A DNA stretch of 64,000 bases from Halorubrum sp. 48-1-W (GCF_003287355.1 NZ_QMIM01000021.1:1-64000); one strand, 5' to 3'; numbered from the stretch's first letter, positions 1 to 9,813 are shown. Notes: generated by a model from the letters alone, not told the origin. Translations and numbers: made by a program.

Positions 1-55
1 CGCCCTCCGGGCGCTCACCGGCACGCCACCGCAGAATCGTTCGTTCCTTCACCTG
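1..55 (+). repeat. Terminal piece of the dispersed palindromic element (copy 0)
   Basis: This is the right-hand end of a dispersed element whose remainder lies off the left edge. The 55 bases are a perfect inverted copy of 17630-17684. They include the hairpin GCGCCC-TCC-GGGCGC and end in TTCACCTG. Nothing convincing is coded between here and 222; frames crossing this stretch are shadows. Confidence 0.85.
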
Positions 56-222
56 AATCGAGCGATCCTCGTTCGGATGTGAGAACCGTTCTCTGACACC
101 CCCGACCGATCGGCATCGTACGACGTCTCTTCGGCGCGTCCGTTCGGCGTCCGACCGGGGCGTCCATCCCCGCCACGGGCGGACACACAACCCCTTTGAC
201 CCGTCGCGTCGTATCGACGGAC

Positions 223-705
223 GTGTTCTTCGACGAGGACGACGAGGGCGAGGTCTCCTTCGGGGAGAGTTCCGACGCCGAACGCGAGATGACGCCGGAC
301 ATCCCGAAGGCACCCTCGGTGAAGACGTTCGACGACGACGGCGACTTCTCCGCTGCCGGCGACGTCGATAGCGACACCCTCCGTGCGTTCGTCGTCGCCG
401 TGATCTACGCGAACGTCGCGGTCCTCCTCGTCGCGCTCGGCCCGCTGGTCTGGTACTTCGAGGGGTGGGGGCGGATCGGCGCGGGCCTCCTCGCGGTCGG
501 GCTGGTGGCGGGGGTCCGGACGTACCAGACGTATCGCGCGTGGGACCGGTCGCGCGACGACGACGACGCGGACGAAGCCGGCGAGAACGACGACGACGTG
601 GACGCGGATGCGGGTTCGATCGACGCGGGTACGGGCACGGCGGACGACGACGCGGACGTGGACCCGGCGGCGGCCCCCGACACCGATCGATCCCCGGAAC
701 GATAA
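223..705 (+). CDS. Small acidic two-helix membrane protein (DUF7322-like)
   Basis: About 160 residues from a GTG at 223; an in-frame TTG at 196 would add nine residues. The N-terminal 50 residues are acidic. Two hydrophobic segments follow at roughly 53-76 and 83-98, and the C-terminal 55 residues are an Asp/Ala-rich, probably unstructured tail. The pattern fits the haloarchaeal DUF7322 membrane family, judged by eye. It lies 27 bp before the next gene on the same strand and probably shares its transcript. Function unknown. Confidence 0.65.
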   Translation: MFFDEDDEGEVSFGESSDAEREMTPDIPKAPSVKTFDDDGDFSAAGDVDSDTLRAFVVAVIYANVAVLLVALGPLVWYFEGWGRIGAGLLAVGLVAGVRTYQTYRAWDRSRDDDDADEAGENDDDVDADAGSIDAGTGTADDDADVDPAAAPDTDRSPER

Positions 706-732
706 TCCGTGCCGGCGCCGTACCCGCTTCCC

Positions 733-1245
733 ATGCAGACGGTCCGCGACGCCGACGGCGACACGTACCTCCTCGTGAAGCGGTCCGGCGAGTCGAGCCG
801 GGTTCGGGATCCCGAGACGGGCGAGGAGCGGTACGTCGCGAACGACGCGCTGGAGGTCGTCGACGGCGAGTCGCCGCTCGCGACCGCCGCAGGCGGAGTA
901 CCGGAGCCGGTCCGCCGGACGATCCGGGCGGTCCACGACGACCGGACGCTGGGACTGCTCGTCGAGTTCGTCGACCGGGGGCCGCTATCGGTTCTCGCGC
1001 TCGGTGACGCCTACGACATGTGCGAGTCCGACCTCCACGGCCGGCTCGCCGAGTTCCGCGTCGCGGGGCTGATCGAAGAGGCAGACGTGGGCGGTCGCCG
1101 GGGATACGCCGCGACGCCGACGGCCGAGGAGGCGGTCCGGCTACTGCGCAGCGAGGGGACGGCAGAGGGGCCAACCGACGACGCGGAGCCGACCGACGAC
1201 GCGGAACCGACCGACGACTCGGCGCCGGCTGAGGGCGGCTCGTAA
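733..1245 (+). CDS. Haloarchaeal protein with C-terminal winged-helix region (DUF7346-like)
   Basis: 170 residues from ATG 733; an upstream in-frame GTG at 709 is less likely. The N-terminal 50 residues look like a small beta domain. Residues about 60-135 resemble a winged helix, with a helix-turn-helix followed by a GRRGY wing and a 'TPTAEEAVRLL' helix. The tail repeats a PTDDAE unit made of a short in-frame tandem repeat. The gene converges on rad50 with a 37 bp gap. A DNA-binding or repair-associated role is possible but is only inferred from fold and neighbour. Confidence 0.65.
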   Translation: MQTVRDADGDTYLLVKRSGESSRVRDPETGEERYVANDALEVVDGESPLATAAGGVPEPVRRTIRAVHDDRTLGLLVEFVDRGPLSVLALGDAYDMCESDLHGRLAEFRVAGLIEEADVGGRRGYAATPTAEEAVRLLRSEGTAEGPTDDAEPTDDAEPTDDSAPAEGGS

Positions 1246-1282
1246 CGGGTCACCCCCCTCGGCGGTCTCCGTTCGGCCCGGT

Positions 1283-3976
1283 TCAGTCGTCCGCGAGCGA
1301 CGCGACGTCGACCCCGGCAGCGTCCTCCCGGGTGACGGTCGACCGGTTCGTTCGCGGGTCCTTCTCGACGGTCACGAGCTCGTCTGCGGCGCCGACCAGC
1401 TCGTCGTCGTGGCTCACGATAACGATCTGTTTGACGCCGAACCCGCGCATCTCCTCGACGAGGTCCACGAGCCGGGAGACGTGTCCGGAGTCGAGGAAGA
1501 CGGTCGGCTCGTCGAGGATGAGCGGCGGCGTCGGCGCGGCCCCCTCGATCCCCTCCGCGAGCAACCGGTAGATCGCACAGCGCAACGAGAGATTGAAGAG
1601 CGCCCGTTCCCCGCCGGAGAGCTGTTCGGGATCGAGCGCCTCTCCGTCCTTCTGGTAGACGGTGAGCGCGTACTCGCCGTCGAGTTCGATGTGCGAGTAC
1701 GCGTCGTTGCCGTACACCAGCTCGAACGTCTCGTTGAGGGTGCGTTCGAGCTCGCGGACGTTGCGCTGGCGGAGCTCCGCACGGAGGTCGCCGTAGGTCG
1801 CCTCCAGCTCGGTCGCCTCCTCGTGAAGCGACTCGAGCCCTGCGACGGTCTCGGCGAGCGCTTCGCGTTCCTCTCTGAGCTCCTCTAACGCCTCGATCTC
1901 ACCTCTCACGCCGCCGATCGCGTTCTGGAGTTCGGTTCGTCGCCCGTCGAGCCGGTCGAGCTCCTCGTCGACCTTCTCGAGGTACTCCTCCGCCTCCCGT
2001 TTCCGTTCCGTCGCCGTCTCGACCGCCGCCTCGTCGACCGTCTCCCGCAACGCGTCGCGTCGCTCGCGCTTGTCGGCGAGCCGGTCGCGCCGCTCGTCGT
2101 TCACCGCCTCGAGGTTCTGCCGCTTCTCGCGGCGACGCTCGATCGTCGCGTTCAGCTCCTCGACGGTCGACAGCCGGTCCTCGACCACGTTCACCGCCTC
2201 GCGGGCGTCCTCGACGGTCGCTAAGGCGTCCTCCAACTCGTCCACGTGCTCGGCGGCTTCCTCGGCCTCCTCGCGTTTCTCCACGGCGACCTCCCGGGTC
2301 GATTCGGCCTCCTCACGGAGCTCCGCTGCCCGTTCGCGTTTCTCCGCCACGGCGTCCCGCTTCGATCCGGCCTCCTCGCGTCTCTCCGCGGCTCGTTCCT
2401 CGAGGGTCGCGGTCCGCTCGTCGATCCCGTCGAGCCGTTCGGCCGCCTCGACGAGCGCGTCGAGCGACCCGATCCGATCGTCGAGGTCGCTCGCACGCTC
2501 GCGGGCGTCCGACAGCTCCGTCTCCAGCTCCGCGACGCGCTCGCGGTCCGCCTCGATCCCCGTCGTGTGGGGAGAGTCTTCGACGGGCTGGCCGCATTCG
2601 GGACACTTGTCCGCTGCGAGCAGTTCCTCGGCCTCCGCGACGCGCTCGCGGGCGTTCTTCAGCTCCGCCTCCAGCTCGGCGACCCGCTCGCGGACCTCGC
2701 CGTGTCGCTCCCGCAACGTCTCGCGACGCGTCCGCACCTCGTCGCGGTCGACGTCGGCGTCGACCGCCTCGAACCGCCCGCGGAGCGTCTCCGCCTCCGC
2801 TTCCAGCTCCTCGATCGCGGACTCGTGCTCCGCAACGGCCGACTCCGCGGCCTCGGCCTCCTCCGCGAGGTCGTCGGCCTCGTCCGTCATCTCCGCTGCG
2901 CGGTCGGCGAGGTCGTCGGCCTTCCCCGCGAGGTTCGTCGCCTGGTTGCGGAACGCCTCGGCGTTCACCCGCCGGTCGTCGAGCGACTCGCGGACCTCGG
3001 TTTCCCGGTCATCGAGCGCCTCCCGGCGCCTCGCTATCGCCTCGTCGGTCGCCGTCTCGAGGCCGGCCGCGTCGAGCCGCTCGTCGATCCCGGACTCGAC
3101 CGACTCGATCCGCTCGCGGGTCTCGCGGATCGCCTCCCGGTGCTCGTCGCGTTCGCGTTCCGTCTCGCGGATAGCCGACTCGATCGCGTCGATCTCCTCC
3201 TCGAGTTCCGCCAGCTCGGTCCGTTTCTCCGCGTGGGTCGCGAGCGTCTCGGCCGCCTCCGCCCGCGTCTCCTTCGCGCGCTCCCGCTGGTCCTCGTAGC
3301 GGTCGATGTCCCCGGTCACCTCGGCGAGGTCGCTCTCGAGCCCGTTGAGCTGTTCGTGGAGGTTCTCGTCCTCCTTGCGTTCGATCCGCGCCTCCTTCTC
3401 GTCGAGCACGGCCCGCTTGGCGTTCAGCACGTCCTCCACGCCCAGGCGGGCGTCGCCCGCGCGCTCGCGGTACTCCTCGAGCGTGCCCAGCTGGAGGAGG
3501 TCGTCGATCACGTCCTGGCGCCCGCTCGGCGTGGCGTTGATGAGCGCGTTCACCTCGCCCTGTCGGACGTACGCACAGTTGACGAACGCGTCGGCGTCCA
3601 TCCGGAGGAGCTCGGTCACGAACCGCCGAACCGCCGTCGCGCCGTCGCGCGTCGCGTCGCCGCCGGCAGTCGTCTCGAGCGAGCACGCGTGGTCGACGCG
3701 GTCGTCGTACCGTCGGAGCTGTCGCTCGATGTGATAGGCGACCCCGTCGTGGGTGAACCAGAGGTCGACCCCGGTCTCCTCCTCGCCGTTCGTGATCACG
3801 TCCTCGAGGGTCCCCTCCAGTGCCTTCGAGCCGTAGAGGGCGAAGAAGCAGGCCTCGAGCAGCGACGACTTGCCGCTACCGTTGATCCCGTGGATGACGG
3901 TGACGCCCTCGGAGAGCCGGAGGTCCGCGTCCCCGTACGGCTTGAAGTTCGAGAGCCGGATCCGGTCGAACCTCAC
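1283..3976 (-). CDS. rad50: DNA double-strand break repair ATPase Rad50
   Basis: 897 residues, full length for an archaeal Rad50. An N-terminal Walker A (GINGSGKSS, about 30-38) is followed by long heptad-rich coiled coils. A zinc hook CPECGQ lies near residue 455. A second coiled coil leads to the C-terminal half with the signature LSGGERALF and Walker [12 protein letters not shown]. With Mre11 it forms the ATP-regulated nuclease complex that tethers and processes DNA ends. Its ATG overlaps the mre11 stop by 4 bp, so the two are translationally coupled. No HerA or NurA gene is adjacent; nurA lies 41 kb away. Confidence 0.97.
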   Translation of the reverse strand: MRFDRIRLSNFKPYGDADLRLSEGVTVIHGINGSGKSSLLEACFFALYGSKALEGTLEDVITNGEEETGVDLWFTHDGVAYHIERQLRRYDDRVDHACSLETTAGGDATRDGATAVRRFVTELLRMDADAFVNCAYVRQGEVNALINATPSGRQDVIDDLLQLGTLEEYRERAGDARLGVEDVLNAKRAVLDEKEARIERKEDENLHEQLNGLESDLAEVTGDIDRYEDQRERAKETRAEAAETLATHAEKRTELAELEEEIDAIESAIRETERERDEHREAIRETRERIESVESGIDERLDAAGLETATDEAIARRREALDDRETEVRESLDDRRVNAEAFRNQATNLAGKADDLADRAAEMTDEADDLAEEAEAAESAVAEHESAIEELEAEAETLRGRFEAVDADVDRDEVRTRRETLRERHGEVRERVAELEAELKNARERVAEAEELLAADKCPECGQPVEDSPHTTGIEADRERVAELETELSDARERASDLDDRIGSLDALVEAAERLDGIDERTATLEERAAERREEAGSKRDAVAEKRERAAELREEAESTREVAVEKREEAEEAAEHVDELEDALATVEDAREAVNVVEDRLSTVEELNATIERRREKRQNLEAVNDERRDRLADKRERRDALRETVDEAAVETATERKREAEEYLEKVDEELDRLDGRRTELQNAIGGVRGEIEALEELREEREALAETVAGLESLHEEATELEATYGDLRAELRQRNVRELERTLNETFELVYGNDAYSHIELDGEYALTVYQKDGEALDPEQLSGGERALFNLSLRCAIYRLLAEGIEGAAPTPPLILDEPTVFLDSGHVSRLVDLVEEMRGFGVKQIVIVSHDDELVGAADELVTVEKDPRTNRSTVTREDAAGVDVASLADD

Positions 3977-5361
3977 AGGTAGTCCTCCATGGAGACCTGT
4001 CCGTCCGCCGGCGTCGGCGACTCGGTCGGTTCGTCGTCCGCGTCTTCGCCGTCCCTGCCGTCGCCGGCGTCGTGCTCCGTGTCGATATCGTCGGCGTCGT
4101 GCTCCGTGTCGATATCGTCAGCGTCGTCGTCAGCGTCGGCGTCACCGTCCTCGACGACCGTGTCGCCCTCGTCGTCGTCAGCGTCGGTGTCCCCGTCGTC
4201 CTCCGTGCCGTCTCCTTCCGTGCCGTCCCCTTCCGTGCCGACGAACGCGCCGGGATCGTCGAGTCGTTCCTCGACGCGGCCCTTCACCGTCTCGCGGACG
4301 TTGCTGTCGACGACCGTGTCCGACCGGACCACGTCGTCGACGTCGAGCCCGGCGGACGAGAGCCCCATCCCCTCGATCCGATCGCGGACGGCCGCCTCGG
4401 GGTCGGCGAAACTCACGTCGAACTCCTCGTCGGCCTCGACCGTCCGGCGGTCGGTGACGCGCGCGACGAGCGCGCCCTCCGCGTCCGCGAACGCCTCGAC
4501 CGCCGCCGGGGTGACCGGGTCGCCCTCGCCCGTTATGTCGACGAGGACGACCGCGTCCGCGAGGTCGTGCTCGCGGACCCGCTCGCGGACGCGCGCTTCG
4601 CCCTCCCCGGGTCCGAGATCGACGCTCACGAAGACGAACTCCCGGGTGTCGAGCGCGCGCCGGCGGATCCCCACGCGGTCGTCGCCGCCGACTGCCGCCT
4701 CGTCGAAGGTGACGAGGTTGTAGCCGCGGCCCTCCCGCTCGCTAGCGCTCGCGCGCTCGGTCGACCCCGGATAGGTGACCCACGTCCCCGCGACCTCGGC
4801 GCGGTCGGGGGTGTGGTTGTCGCCGAGGAGCATCGCGTCGAAGTCGACGTCGCTCTCGGCGAGGACGGCCTCGGTGTCCCAGTCCGCGTGCGCGAAGGGC
4901 TCGAAGAGACCGTGGGCGACGAGCGCGGCGTAGTCGGCGTCGTGCGGCTCGAACGCGTACTCGAGCTCGTCGCGCCGGGAGACGGGGACGTGGTCGAGCC
5001 CGTAGAAGGCGACGTCGCCGACGACGGTCGGCGACCCGTCGAGCCGGGTCGCGAGCCCCAGCCGCTCGAGGAGGTCGAGCCACTGGCCCCCGCGCGTCGA
5101 CTCGTGGTTCCCCACGACGGCGAGGAAGGGAACGCCGGCGTCGGCGAGCCGACGGAGGACGCCGATCGTCCCCATGAGGTCGGGGAGCTCGGGCCGGCGG
5201 TCGTGGAAGAGGTCGCCCGCGTGGACGACGGCGTCGACGTCGTCGTCGACCGCGTCGTCGACGACGGCCCCGAACGCGTCGAGGAAGTCCTGGCGTCTGA
5301 CCGGCGAGTGGTACTGCTGGTACCCGATGTGGGTGTCGCCGGTGTGGATCACCCGTGTCAT
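3973..5361 (-). CDS. mre11: DNA repair exonuclease/endonuclease Mre11
   Basis: 462 residues. Calcineurin-like phosphoesterase motifs appear in order: [10 protein letters not shown] (near 8), HAGDLFHDR (near 47), VGNHES (near 83), a His in VAHGLFEP, and LLGDNHTPD near 180. The last motif normally reads GHxH; here the first His is Asp. Residues beyond about 370 are an Asp/Glu-rich tail containing two in-frame copies of a 27 bp unit at about 4068-4121; Rad50 contact and DNA-capping regions precede it. The start overlaps the upstream gene by 4 bp and the stop overlaps rad50 by 4 bp, giving a three-gene operon. Confidence 0.96.
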   Translation of the reverse strand: MTRVIHTGDTHIGYQQYHSPVRRQDFLDAFGAVVDDAVDDDVDAVVHAGDLFHDRRPELPDLMGTIGVLRRLADAGVPFLAVVGNHESTRGGQWLDLLERLGLATRLDGSPTVVGDVAFYGLDHVPVSRRDELEYAFEPHDADYAALVAHGLFEPFAHADWDTEAVLAESDVDFDAMLLGDNHTPDRAEVAGTWVTYPGSTERASASEREGRGYNLVTFDEAAVGGDDRVGIRRRALDTREFVFVSVDLGPGEGEARVRERVREHDLADAVVLVDITGEGDPVTPAAVEAFADAEGALVARVTDRRTVEADEEFDVSFADPEAAVRDRIEGMGLSSAGLDVDDVVRSDTVVDSNVRETVKGRVEERLDDPGAFVGTEGDGTEGDGTEDDGDTDADDDEGDTVVEDGDADADDDADDIDTEHDADDIDTEHDAGDGRDGEDADDEPTESPTPADGQVSMEDYL

Positions 5362-5785
5362 CTGGTCGGCGGTTGGCCCGTGTCGGATTTAGGGGTTCCG
5401 GGGCGGTCGGGGGCGGCGGCTTCGGGGCGGTCGGGAAGAGTGAGTCCGGGGCGGTCGGGGGTGGCGGCCTCGGAGCGGTCGGGGGCGGTAGCTCCCGACC
5501 CGTGGGGCCGGCCGTCGGCTCCCGAGGCTGCGGCCCGGTACCGGCGGTACGCCGCCAGCGCCTCCCGCCCGCGGTCGGCGAGGTCGTCGTCGCCGGCGCG
5601 GTCCGCCTCCGCGACCGCCGCGACCAGCCGGTCGAGCCCGACGGACTCGACGAACCCGGCCGCCCGGCGGAGGTCGGACCGGGCGGCGTCCGCCTCGTCT
5701 ATCACCGCCACGTAGGGGCGGGCGCGGTGTCCGTCCGGGTCGCCAGCGCGGCGAGCGCTCGCTTGACGTCGTCTGTCGAGACCAC
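5358..5785 (-). pseudogene. First gene of the mre11-rad50 operon, apparently frameshifted
   Basis: The open frame ending at 5358 (…YVAVIDEADAARSDLRRA…) codes well from about 5711 downwards, but its only ATG (5804) gives an atypical Arg/Pro-rich N-terminus. A GTG at 5785 in another frame opens a plausible haloarchaeal start (VVSTDDVKRALAALATRTDT) that runs into a stop just where the good frame begins. One missing C in the C-rich run near 5713-5722 would join them. A TTTAAT box at about 5808-5816, 25 bp upstream of 5785, supports the GTG start. The C-terminus is built of repeated PDRPE/PDRPG units. Family unknown; sequencing error is possible. Confidence 0.6.
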
Positions 5786-5900
5786 ACGGCGGCTGGGGCG
5801 ACATGGGAATTAAACCCTCGGACGGCTGGCCAGTCGTCCACCGTCGACCTGCTCGTCGCGCGAGGTTTTTTCCCCACCCGGGTCGGGATCGGTTCACTAG

Positions 5901-7298
5901 ATGACCGAACCCATCCACGAGCTACCGGACGAAACGCGGCGGGAACTCGAATCGTTCGTCACCGACTGGGTCACCGACGACGAGATCCCCGGAGCGAGCG
6001 TCGCTATCGTCCGTGACGACCGGATCGTTTACGCCGACGGGTTCGGCGCCCGCGACCTACGCGACAACGCCCCGGCGAGCCGGGACACGCTGTACGGGAT
6101 CGGGTCGTGTACGAAGTCGTTCACGGCCCTCTCGGTCATGCAACTCGTCGGATCCGGCGACGTCGATCCGGCGGACCCGATCTCGGAGTACGTCCCGTAC
6201 CTCGACAGCGTCGAGGGCGAGCCGATCACGATACACGAGCTCATGACACACACCTCCGGGATGCCGAGCGACGGGAGCGCGGTCGTCCTCATCGCGCGGT
6301 TGATGGGTGCCGACCCGATCGAGGTCCCGCTGAGCAGCGAGCAGGACTTCAGGCGTCACCTCGAGGGCTCCCTCCCGGAGCGCGTCCTCGAGGACGACCG
6401 GTTCTTCTACTACAACTCCGGGTTCACCGTCCTGGGTCACCTCGTCGAGGAGGTAACCGGACGCGCGTTCCCGGAGTACGTCGAAGCCGAGGTGTTGGAC
6501 CCGCTCGGAATGGATCGGTCGACGTTCTCGGCGGACGCCGTCGCCGCCGATGACGACGGGCTCACGCCGTACTATACGGACGACGGGGCGACCGTCGAAG
6601 GGGAGTTCCCCGACGACGGGAACCTCCACGCGCCCGGCGGACTGTTGAGTTCCGTGACCGAACTGTCGGCATACCTCCGTATGAACATGAACGGCGGCCG
6701 GTACGAGGGGACTGAGCTACTGGATCCCGAGCTGCTCGCCAGGATGTACGAGCGGCACTCGACACGACGGACGACCCTCGACGGGTCGAGGGAGGACTAC
6801 GGCTACGGGTGGATGATCTCGGACTTGCTCGGCGACACGCTCGTCGGTCACGGCGGGTCGGTCGGCGTTTCGAACGCGTTCGTCGGCTTCCTCGAGGAGG
6901 CCGAAATCGGCGTCGCGGTCGCCTGTAACACCAGCACGGAGACACATCCGATGTTCGTGGGTCCCGCCCTGCTGTCGCTCCTCGACGGTACCGACCCGGC
7001 GGAAACAGTCCCGATTTTCGCCCTCCGGGAGAAGCTCGGGGCGGTGACCGGGGAGTACGAGTCGTATCGGGGGATCCAGTCGGCAACGGTCGATCGGCGG
7101 GGCGGGATGCTCGAACTGACGCTGTCGACGGAGCTATCGAGCCAGACGTATCAACTCGTTCCCGAATCGTTGGATCCCACCGAGTACCTGTTCTATACGG
7201 TTGCCGAATCGGGCCACCGGATCCCAGTCGAGTTCCGACGCGAAGACGACGGGCTCTCGATGACGATCCAGCGGTGGCGGCTTCACTCCCGGGAGTGA
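5901..7298 (+). CDS. Serine hydrolase of the class C beta-lactamase/DD-peptidase fold
   Basis: 465 residues, no signal peptide. The catalytic triad motifs are present: SCTK (Ser69, Lys72), YYN near 169-171 (Tyr-x-Asn type) and HGG near 318. The C-terminal 100 residues form a beta-rich domain ending in RWRLHSRE. The start is ATG 5901. Haloarchaea lack peptidoglycan, so the substrate is probably a small peptide, ester or D-amino acid compound rather than murein; this is inference. A close paralogue with the same C-terminal end lies at 43345-44745. Confidence 0.85.
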   Translation: MTEPIHELPDETRRELESFVTDWVTDDEIPGASVAIVRDDRIVYADGFGARDLRDNAPASRDTLYGIGSCTKSFTALSVMQLVGSGDVDPADPISEYVPYLDSVEGEPITIHELMTHTSGMPSDGSAVVLIARLMGADPIEVPLSSEQDFRRHLEGSLPERVLEDDRFFYYNSGFTVLGHLVEEVTGRAFPEYVEAEVLDPLGMDRSTFSADAVAADDDGLTPYYTDDGATVEGEFPDDGNLHAPGGLLSSVTELSAYLRMNMNGGRYEGTELLDPELLARMYERHSTRRTTLDGSREDYGYGWMISDLLGDTLVGHGGSVGVSNAFVGFLEEAEIGVAVACNTSTETHPMFVGPALLSLLDGTDPAETVPIFALREKLGAVTGEYESYRGIQSATVDRRGGMLELTLSTELSSQTYQLVPESLDPTEYLFYTVAESGHRIPVEFRREDDGLSMTIQRWRLHSRE

Positions 7299-7417
7299 CA
7301 CACCGACGATCGCGTCGTCGCCACGCCGATCGATCGGCAACCTCGTTTCCACTGCCGGGCGGACACGATCTCTCTCACGTCTTCCCCCTCACGTCTGTCC
7401 CCGGTACAGCGTTCGAC

Positions 7418-7681
7418 TCACACAGCTAGCGAATACAGCCGCTTCCGGGCGTCGGTGAACGAGAACCGGGCGTCGATCACGTCCTCCTCCTCGAGCCGGG
7501 AGAGCGCGTACCGGACGGTCCGCGGCGGGAGGAGCGTCTCCTCGGCGAGCTGGCTCTGGGTCAGCGTGTCGTTGTAATCGAGGACCTTCGCGACGAGCTT
7601 GGCGCTCGGTGGCAGGTCGCGAACGGGCTCCCAGCGGTCCGAAACGTCCTCGTCGGCTGCGACGGGTTCCGTGGTGCTCAT
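7418..7681 (-). CDS. Small winged-helix (MarR/TrmB-like) transcriptional regulator
   Basis: 87 residues. A single winged helix covers about 25-85: 'SAKLVAKVLDYND', then a Q-S-Q-L-A-E helix, recognition helix 'PPRTVRYALSRLEEE' and the wing 'ARFSFTDARKRLY'. No effector domain is present. It is divergent from pan across a 141 bp AT-rich gap holding a palindrome at the expected promoter position, which suggests autoregulation. Small proteins of this design are common haloarchaeal regulators; target genes are unknown. Confidence 0.8.
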   Translation of the reverse strand: MSTTEPVAADEDVSDRWEPVRDLPPSAKLVAKVLDYNDTLTQSQLAEETLLPPRTVRYALSRLEEEDVIDARFSFTDARKRLYSLAV

Positions 7682-7707
7682 GCGTGGCCATCAGTAATTC
7701 ATGCCGT

Positions 7708-7720
7708 TAAATAATATTTA
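7708..7720. promoter_or_regulatory. 13-bp AT palindrome, candidate operator
   Basis: TAAATAATATTTA is a perfect palindrome around a central A. It sits 27-39 bp upstream of the ATG at 7681, where the TATA box of the leaderless winged-helix gene should lie. Autoregulation is inferred. Confidence 0.45.
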
Positions 7721-7785
7721 CTATCCTCTTTTATTACTATTGGGCATTCATTCTCCCGACGGGGCGGGTCCCGAGTGCCCCCACC

Positions 7786-7818
7786 CGAAACCTCTTATCC
7801 GCGAGACGCTTTATCCTC
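7786..7818 (+). promoter_or_regulatory. Probable promoter of pan
   Basis: The stretch carries 'gaaacctcttatcc', compatible with BRE plus TATA and centred about 28 bp before the ATG at 7823, and a second weaker 'ctttatcctc' closer in. This is assignment by spacing only. Confidence 0.4.
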
Positions 7819-7822
7819 GACA

Positions 7823-9040
7823 ATGAGCGACACCGTCGACGACGTCGACATGCCCTACGACGAGGGGTCGGCGTCGAGACAGGAGAAGATCGAGACCCTC
7901 CAGGAACGCCTGGAGGTTCTCGAGACCCAGAACGAAGAGATGCGCGACAAGCTCCTCGACGCGAACGCCGAGAACAACAAGTACCAACAGAAGCTCGAGC
8001 GGCTCACCCACGAGAACAAGAAGCTCAAGCAGTCGCCGCTGTTCGTGGCCACCGTCCAGGAGCTCACGGAGGACGGCGCGGTGATCAAGCAGCACGGCAA
8101 CAACCAGGAGGCGCTGACGGAGATCACCGACGAGATGCGCGAGGAGATCGACCCCGACGACCGCGTCGCGGTCAACAACTCGCTTTCCGTCGTCAAGAAA
8201 CTCGAGAAGGAGACGGACGTCAGGGCTCGCGTCATGCAGGTCGAACACTCCCCCGACGTCACGTACAACGACATCGGCGGGCTCGAAGAGCAGATGCAGG
8301 AGGTGCGCGAGACCGTCGAGATGCCGCTCGAACACCCCGAGATGTTCGAAGACGTCGGGATCACGCCGCCCAGCGGCGTCCTCCTGTACGGCCCGCCGGG
8401 AACCGGCAAGACGATGCTGGCGAAGGCGGTCGCCAACGAGACCGACGCCACGTTCATCAAGATGGCCGGCTCCGAGCTGGTCCACAAGTTCATCGGGGAG
8501 GGCGCGAAGCTCGTCCGCGACCTGTTCGAGGTCGCCCGCGAGAACCAGCCCGCCGTCCTCTTCATCGACGAGATCGACGCGATCGCCTCCAAGCGGACGG
8601 ACTCGAAGACGAGCGGCGACGCCGAGGTCCAGCGCACGATGATGCAGTTGCTCTCGGAGATGGACGGCTTCGACGAGCGCGGCGAGGTCCGGATCATCGC
8701 CGCCACCAACCGGTTCGACATGCTCGACCCCGCCATCCTCCGGCCCGGCCGCTTCGACCGGCTCATCGAGGTCCCAAAACCCGACACCGCCGGCCGGGAG
8801 ATCATCTTCCAGATCCACACCCGCAAGATGAACCTCGCCGACGGGATCGACTTCACCGAACTCGCCGCCATGGTCGAGGACGCCTCCGGCGCGGACATCA
8901 AGGCGATCTGTACCGAGGCGGGGATGTTCGCGATCCGCGACGACCGGACGCAGGTCACGCTCGAGGACTTCCTCGAGGCCTACGAGAAGCTCCAGGAAAC
9001 CGACGACACCGGCGCCGACGACTCGCTCGCGTTCGCGTGA
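7823..9040 (+). CDS. pan: Proteasome-activating nucleotidase (PAN), AAA+ unfoldase
   Basis: 405 residues from ATG 7823; in-frame sequence upstream to 7775 is probably untranslated. Residues about 15-75 form a coiled coil ending in KLKQSPLFVATV, followed by an OB domain. The AAA+ module carries Walker A GPPGTGKT near 190-197, Walker B LFIDEIDAI near 249 and the second region of homology ATNRFDMLDPAILRPGRFDR (arginine fingers). PAN hexamers unfold proteins into the 20S proteasome. The C-terminus ends SLAFA rather than the hydrophobic-Tyr-x motif known from some PANs, so gate opening may differ. Confidence 0.95.
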   Translation: MSDTVDDVDMPYDEGSASRQEKIETLQERLEVLETQNEEMRDKLLDANAENNKYQQKLERLTHENKKLKQSPLFVATVQELTEDGAVIKQHGNNQEALTEITDEMREEIDPDDRVAVNNSLSVVKKLEKETDVRARVMQVEHSPDVTYNDIGGLEEQMQEVRETVEMPLEHPEMFEDVGITPPSGVLLYGPPGTGKTMLAKAVANETDATFIKMAGSELVHKFIGEGAKLVRDLFEVARENQPAVLFIDEIDAIASKRTDSKTSGDAEVQRTMMQLLSEMDGFDERGEVRIIAATNRFDMLDPAILRPGRFDRLIEVPKPDTAGREIIFQIHTRKMNLADGIDFTELAAMVEDASGADIKAICTEAGMFAIRDDRTQVTLEDFLEAYEKLQETDDTGADDSLAFA

Positions 9041-9191
9041 TCGACCGGTCAGCGTCGAGTACTTCTCTCGATCCGATCGAGCTGTCGCCGACCGAGCCGT
9101 CGCAGACCGAGCAGGCGTCCGCCGGGCGAACGAATCGAAAGGCAGTGGTTTATGTCGAGCGCCGTCGTGCCCCGATCAACGAGGGACCATC

Positions 9192-9347
9192 GTGACGACC
9201 GAAGAGTTCTCGTGTCCGGGCTGTGACCAGACCATCGAGGTGAACGACGAGATGCGCGAGACCATTCTCGAGGTCGGCTGTCCGGTCTGTACGGCCGTCG
9301 TGAGTCCGGACGACTTCGTCCAGATCTCGTCCGGCAGTTCTTCCTGA
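9192..9347 (+). CDS. 51-aa zinc-ribbon protein (DUF7560-like), twin 1
   Basis: GTG start at 9192, stop at 9345-9347. Two CxxC knuckles (CPGC and CPVC) are separated by about 19 residues, the geometry of a rubredoxin-like zinc ribbon. Between them runs 'EVNDEMRETILEVG'. The twin at 9905-10057 has the same layout. Such haloarchaeal ribbons are probably protein- or RNA-binding adaptors, but no function is assigned. Confidence 0.75.
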   Translation: MTTEEFSCPGCDQTIEVNDEMRETILEVGCPVCTAVVSPDDFVQISSGSSS

Positions 9348-9360
9348 GGGCCCGTTCTCG

Positions 9361-9813
9361 CTACTCGTCGCGGTCGACGGTGACCGTCCGGCCGGTCAGT
9401 CGGTCGGGGGCGAGCCGGTAGAGCTGGATGTCGAGAGCGGGCTTGTCGTCCGCCCAGATCTCGAAGAGCGGGCGGCGGGTCTCGCCGTACTGGGCGATCC
9501 GCTCGGGGGTGAGTTCGGCGGGGTCGACACGCTCGAGCGTCCCGACGGCGACGACGCTCGTGTAGGCGTCGCCGTCCTCCTCGTACACCACGATCCGAGC
9601 GTCGGGATCGGAGCCGAGGAACTCGCGCTTCTCGCTGTCGACGGTCGAAACCAGTCGCAGGAACGTCTCGCGTGTGTCCCCGTCGTAGCCGTAGGAGATC
9701 GGGATCGCGTACGGGGCGTCGTCGCGGGCGAGCGAGAGCACGCCGGTCTCGTGGCGGGCGAGGAACGCGTCGATCGCCGACGTGGACATCTCGGTCTCGC
9801 GCTTCGTCGTCAT
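9361..9813 (-). CDS. Pyridoxamine 5'-phosphate oxidase-like FMN-binding protein
   Basis: 150 residues of split-barrel type, with the characteristic opening 'FLARHETGVLSLARDDAPYAIPISYGYDG' region and an RIVVYEEDGDAYTSVVAVGTLE strand block. ATG 9813 is preferred over ATG 9789 because a TTTATCC box lies about 27 bp upstream (9838-9846). It probably binds FMN or another flavin or heme; substrate unknown. It lies between the two zinc-ribbon twins and converges with the first. Confidence 0.8.
   Translation of the reverse strand: MTTKRETEMSTSAIDAFLARHETGVLSLARDDAPYAIPISYGYDGDTRETFLRLVSTVDSEKREFLGSDPDARIVVYEEDGDAYTSVVAVGTLERVDPAELTPERIAQYGETRRPLFEIWADDKPALDIQLYRLAPDRLTGRTVTVDRDE

Noticed and set aside
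2246-3982. Long antisense open frames over rad50 (up to 578 codons) and similar ones opposite other genes
   Set aside because: High GC with strong third-position bias leaves complementary frames open. These translate to Arg/Leu/Ser-rich sequence without domains, while the opposite strand holds complete known proteins.
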